Position numbers and translations under genes: made by a program
Part shown: one piece after another, positions 39,804 to 39,888 of the stretch
Layout: each line of letters opens with the position of its first letter
Numbering within the stretch: position 1 is the first letter of the stretch
NCBI GenBank assembly: GCA_028875335.1
Contig: JAPPEF010000112.1
Coordinates: 1 to 39,888, forward strand
Direction of reading: 5' to 3'
Source of the DNA: Gemmatimonadota bacterium
GTDB taxonomy: Bacteria > Latescibacterota > UBA2968 > UBA8231
Length of the DNA stretch: 39,888 nt
Notes under the pieces: model-generated
Database searches by the model: none
What the model saw: the letters and a program-made list of their open reading frames with translations, nothing else
What the model was told of the DNA's origin: nothing

Positions 39804-39888
39804 ATGCTGGGAATAGCTATATCCGCCGTTTTGGTCATGGGCTTAGTACTGCCGACACATGCCCAAATTGAAAAGAGCGACCTCTACA
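39804..39888 (+). CDS. Secreted protein, N-terminus only
   Basis: An ATG at 39804 begins a frame that is open to the window edge. It encodes a textbook signal peptide (LGIAISAVLVMGLVL followed by PTHAQ) with a probable cleavage after THA. Only about 28 residues are visible, so the mature protein cannot be identified. GGAG (39789-39792) lies upstream. Confidence 0.6.
   Translation, partial: MLGIAISAVLVMGLVLPTHAQIEKSDLY

Noticed and set aside
1..39888. CRISPR arrays, IS elements, prophage or integrase genes
   Set aside because: No spaced direct repeats, transposase motifs or phage genes were seen on either strand.

Overview
The window looks like chromosomal DNA from an uncultured, GC-rich bacterium of the Latescibacterota/Poribacteria type (FCB-related). 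Three things suggest this: five phytanoyl-CoA-dioxygenase-like (PhyH) Fe(II)/2-oxoglutarate oxygenases in 40 kb; a secreted protein ending in an NFPNPFN...GVYLYRL FlgD-Ig/sorting-type domain; and many Gfo/Idh/MocA, TIM-barrel sugar isomerase, DUF3500 and DUF4159-type genes. The assignment is inference from gene content. No phage, IS element or CRISPR array was seen.

Layout. (a) 1-5429, minus strand: a five-gene operon behind a possible promoter at 5461-5489. It encodes a Gfo/Idh/MocA dehydrogenase, a PLP desulfhydrase/cysteate-lyase-like enzyme, a TSUP anion exporter, a PhyH oxygenase and a large secreted protein that runs off the left edge. (b) 5554-10288, plus strand: bicupin, DUF3500 protein, GH13 enzyme and sugar isomerase/epimerase-like protein. 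(c) 10297-15723, minus strand: the RNA helicase HrpA with a 26-codon coupled ORF after it, and a metal-dependent amidohydrolase upstream. (d) 15856-19280, plus strand: nfeD, nfeD2, floA and a coiled-coil membrane protein behind a good sigma70-type promoter, then tRNA-Leu(CAA) and a perfect 10-bp hairpin. (e) 19455-24513, plus strand: a 52-aa membrane peptide, an (alpha/alpha)-barrel-like protein, PhyH, a diadenylate cyclase fused to a YbbR domain, PhyH, and an RNA polymerase omega-like protein. (f) 24724-31516, plus strand: a tightly packed catabolic cluster of aldo/keto reductase, SIS protein, SDR, ROK kinase, MetE-like methyltransferase, PhyH and FAD-dependent oxidoreductase. (g) 31551-33923: a secreted sorbosone-dehydrogenase-like propeller protein. 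(h) 33993-36003, minus strand: PhyH with an HxG motif, and a membrane DUF4159-type protein. (i) 36232-36818: a HicA/HicB toxin-antitoxin pair with a dyad operator. (j) 37046-39743: a 6-phosphogluconolactonase-like propeller (minus) and a GHL-type glycoside-hydrolase-like protein (plus). A new secreted protein begins at 39804 and runs off the right edge.

Most of the window reads as small-molecule and carbohydrate catabolism (oxidation, isomerisation, phosphorylation, demethylation) with a sulfur-handling module, interleaved with housekeeping functions (HrpA, the FloA/NfeD membrane microdomain system, c-di-AMP synthesis, tRNA-Leu, probable omega). Active-site departures recur: HxG in one PhyH, RHA in the cyclase, Arg for the catalytic Lys in the aldo/keto reductase, a lost zinc motif in the ROK kinase. 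Non-ATG starts (GTG, TTG) are frequent and were chosen from ribosome binding sites.
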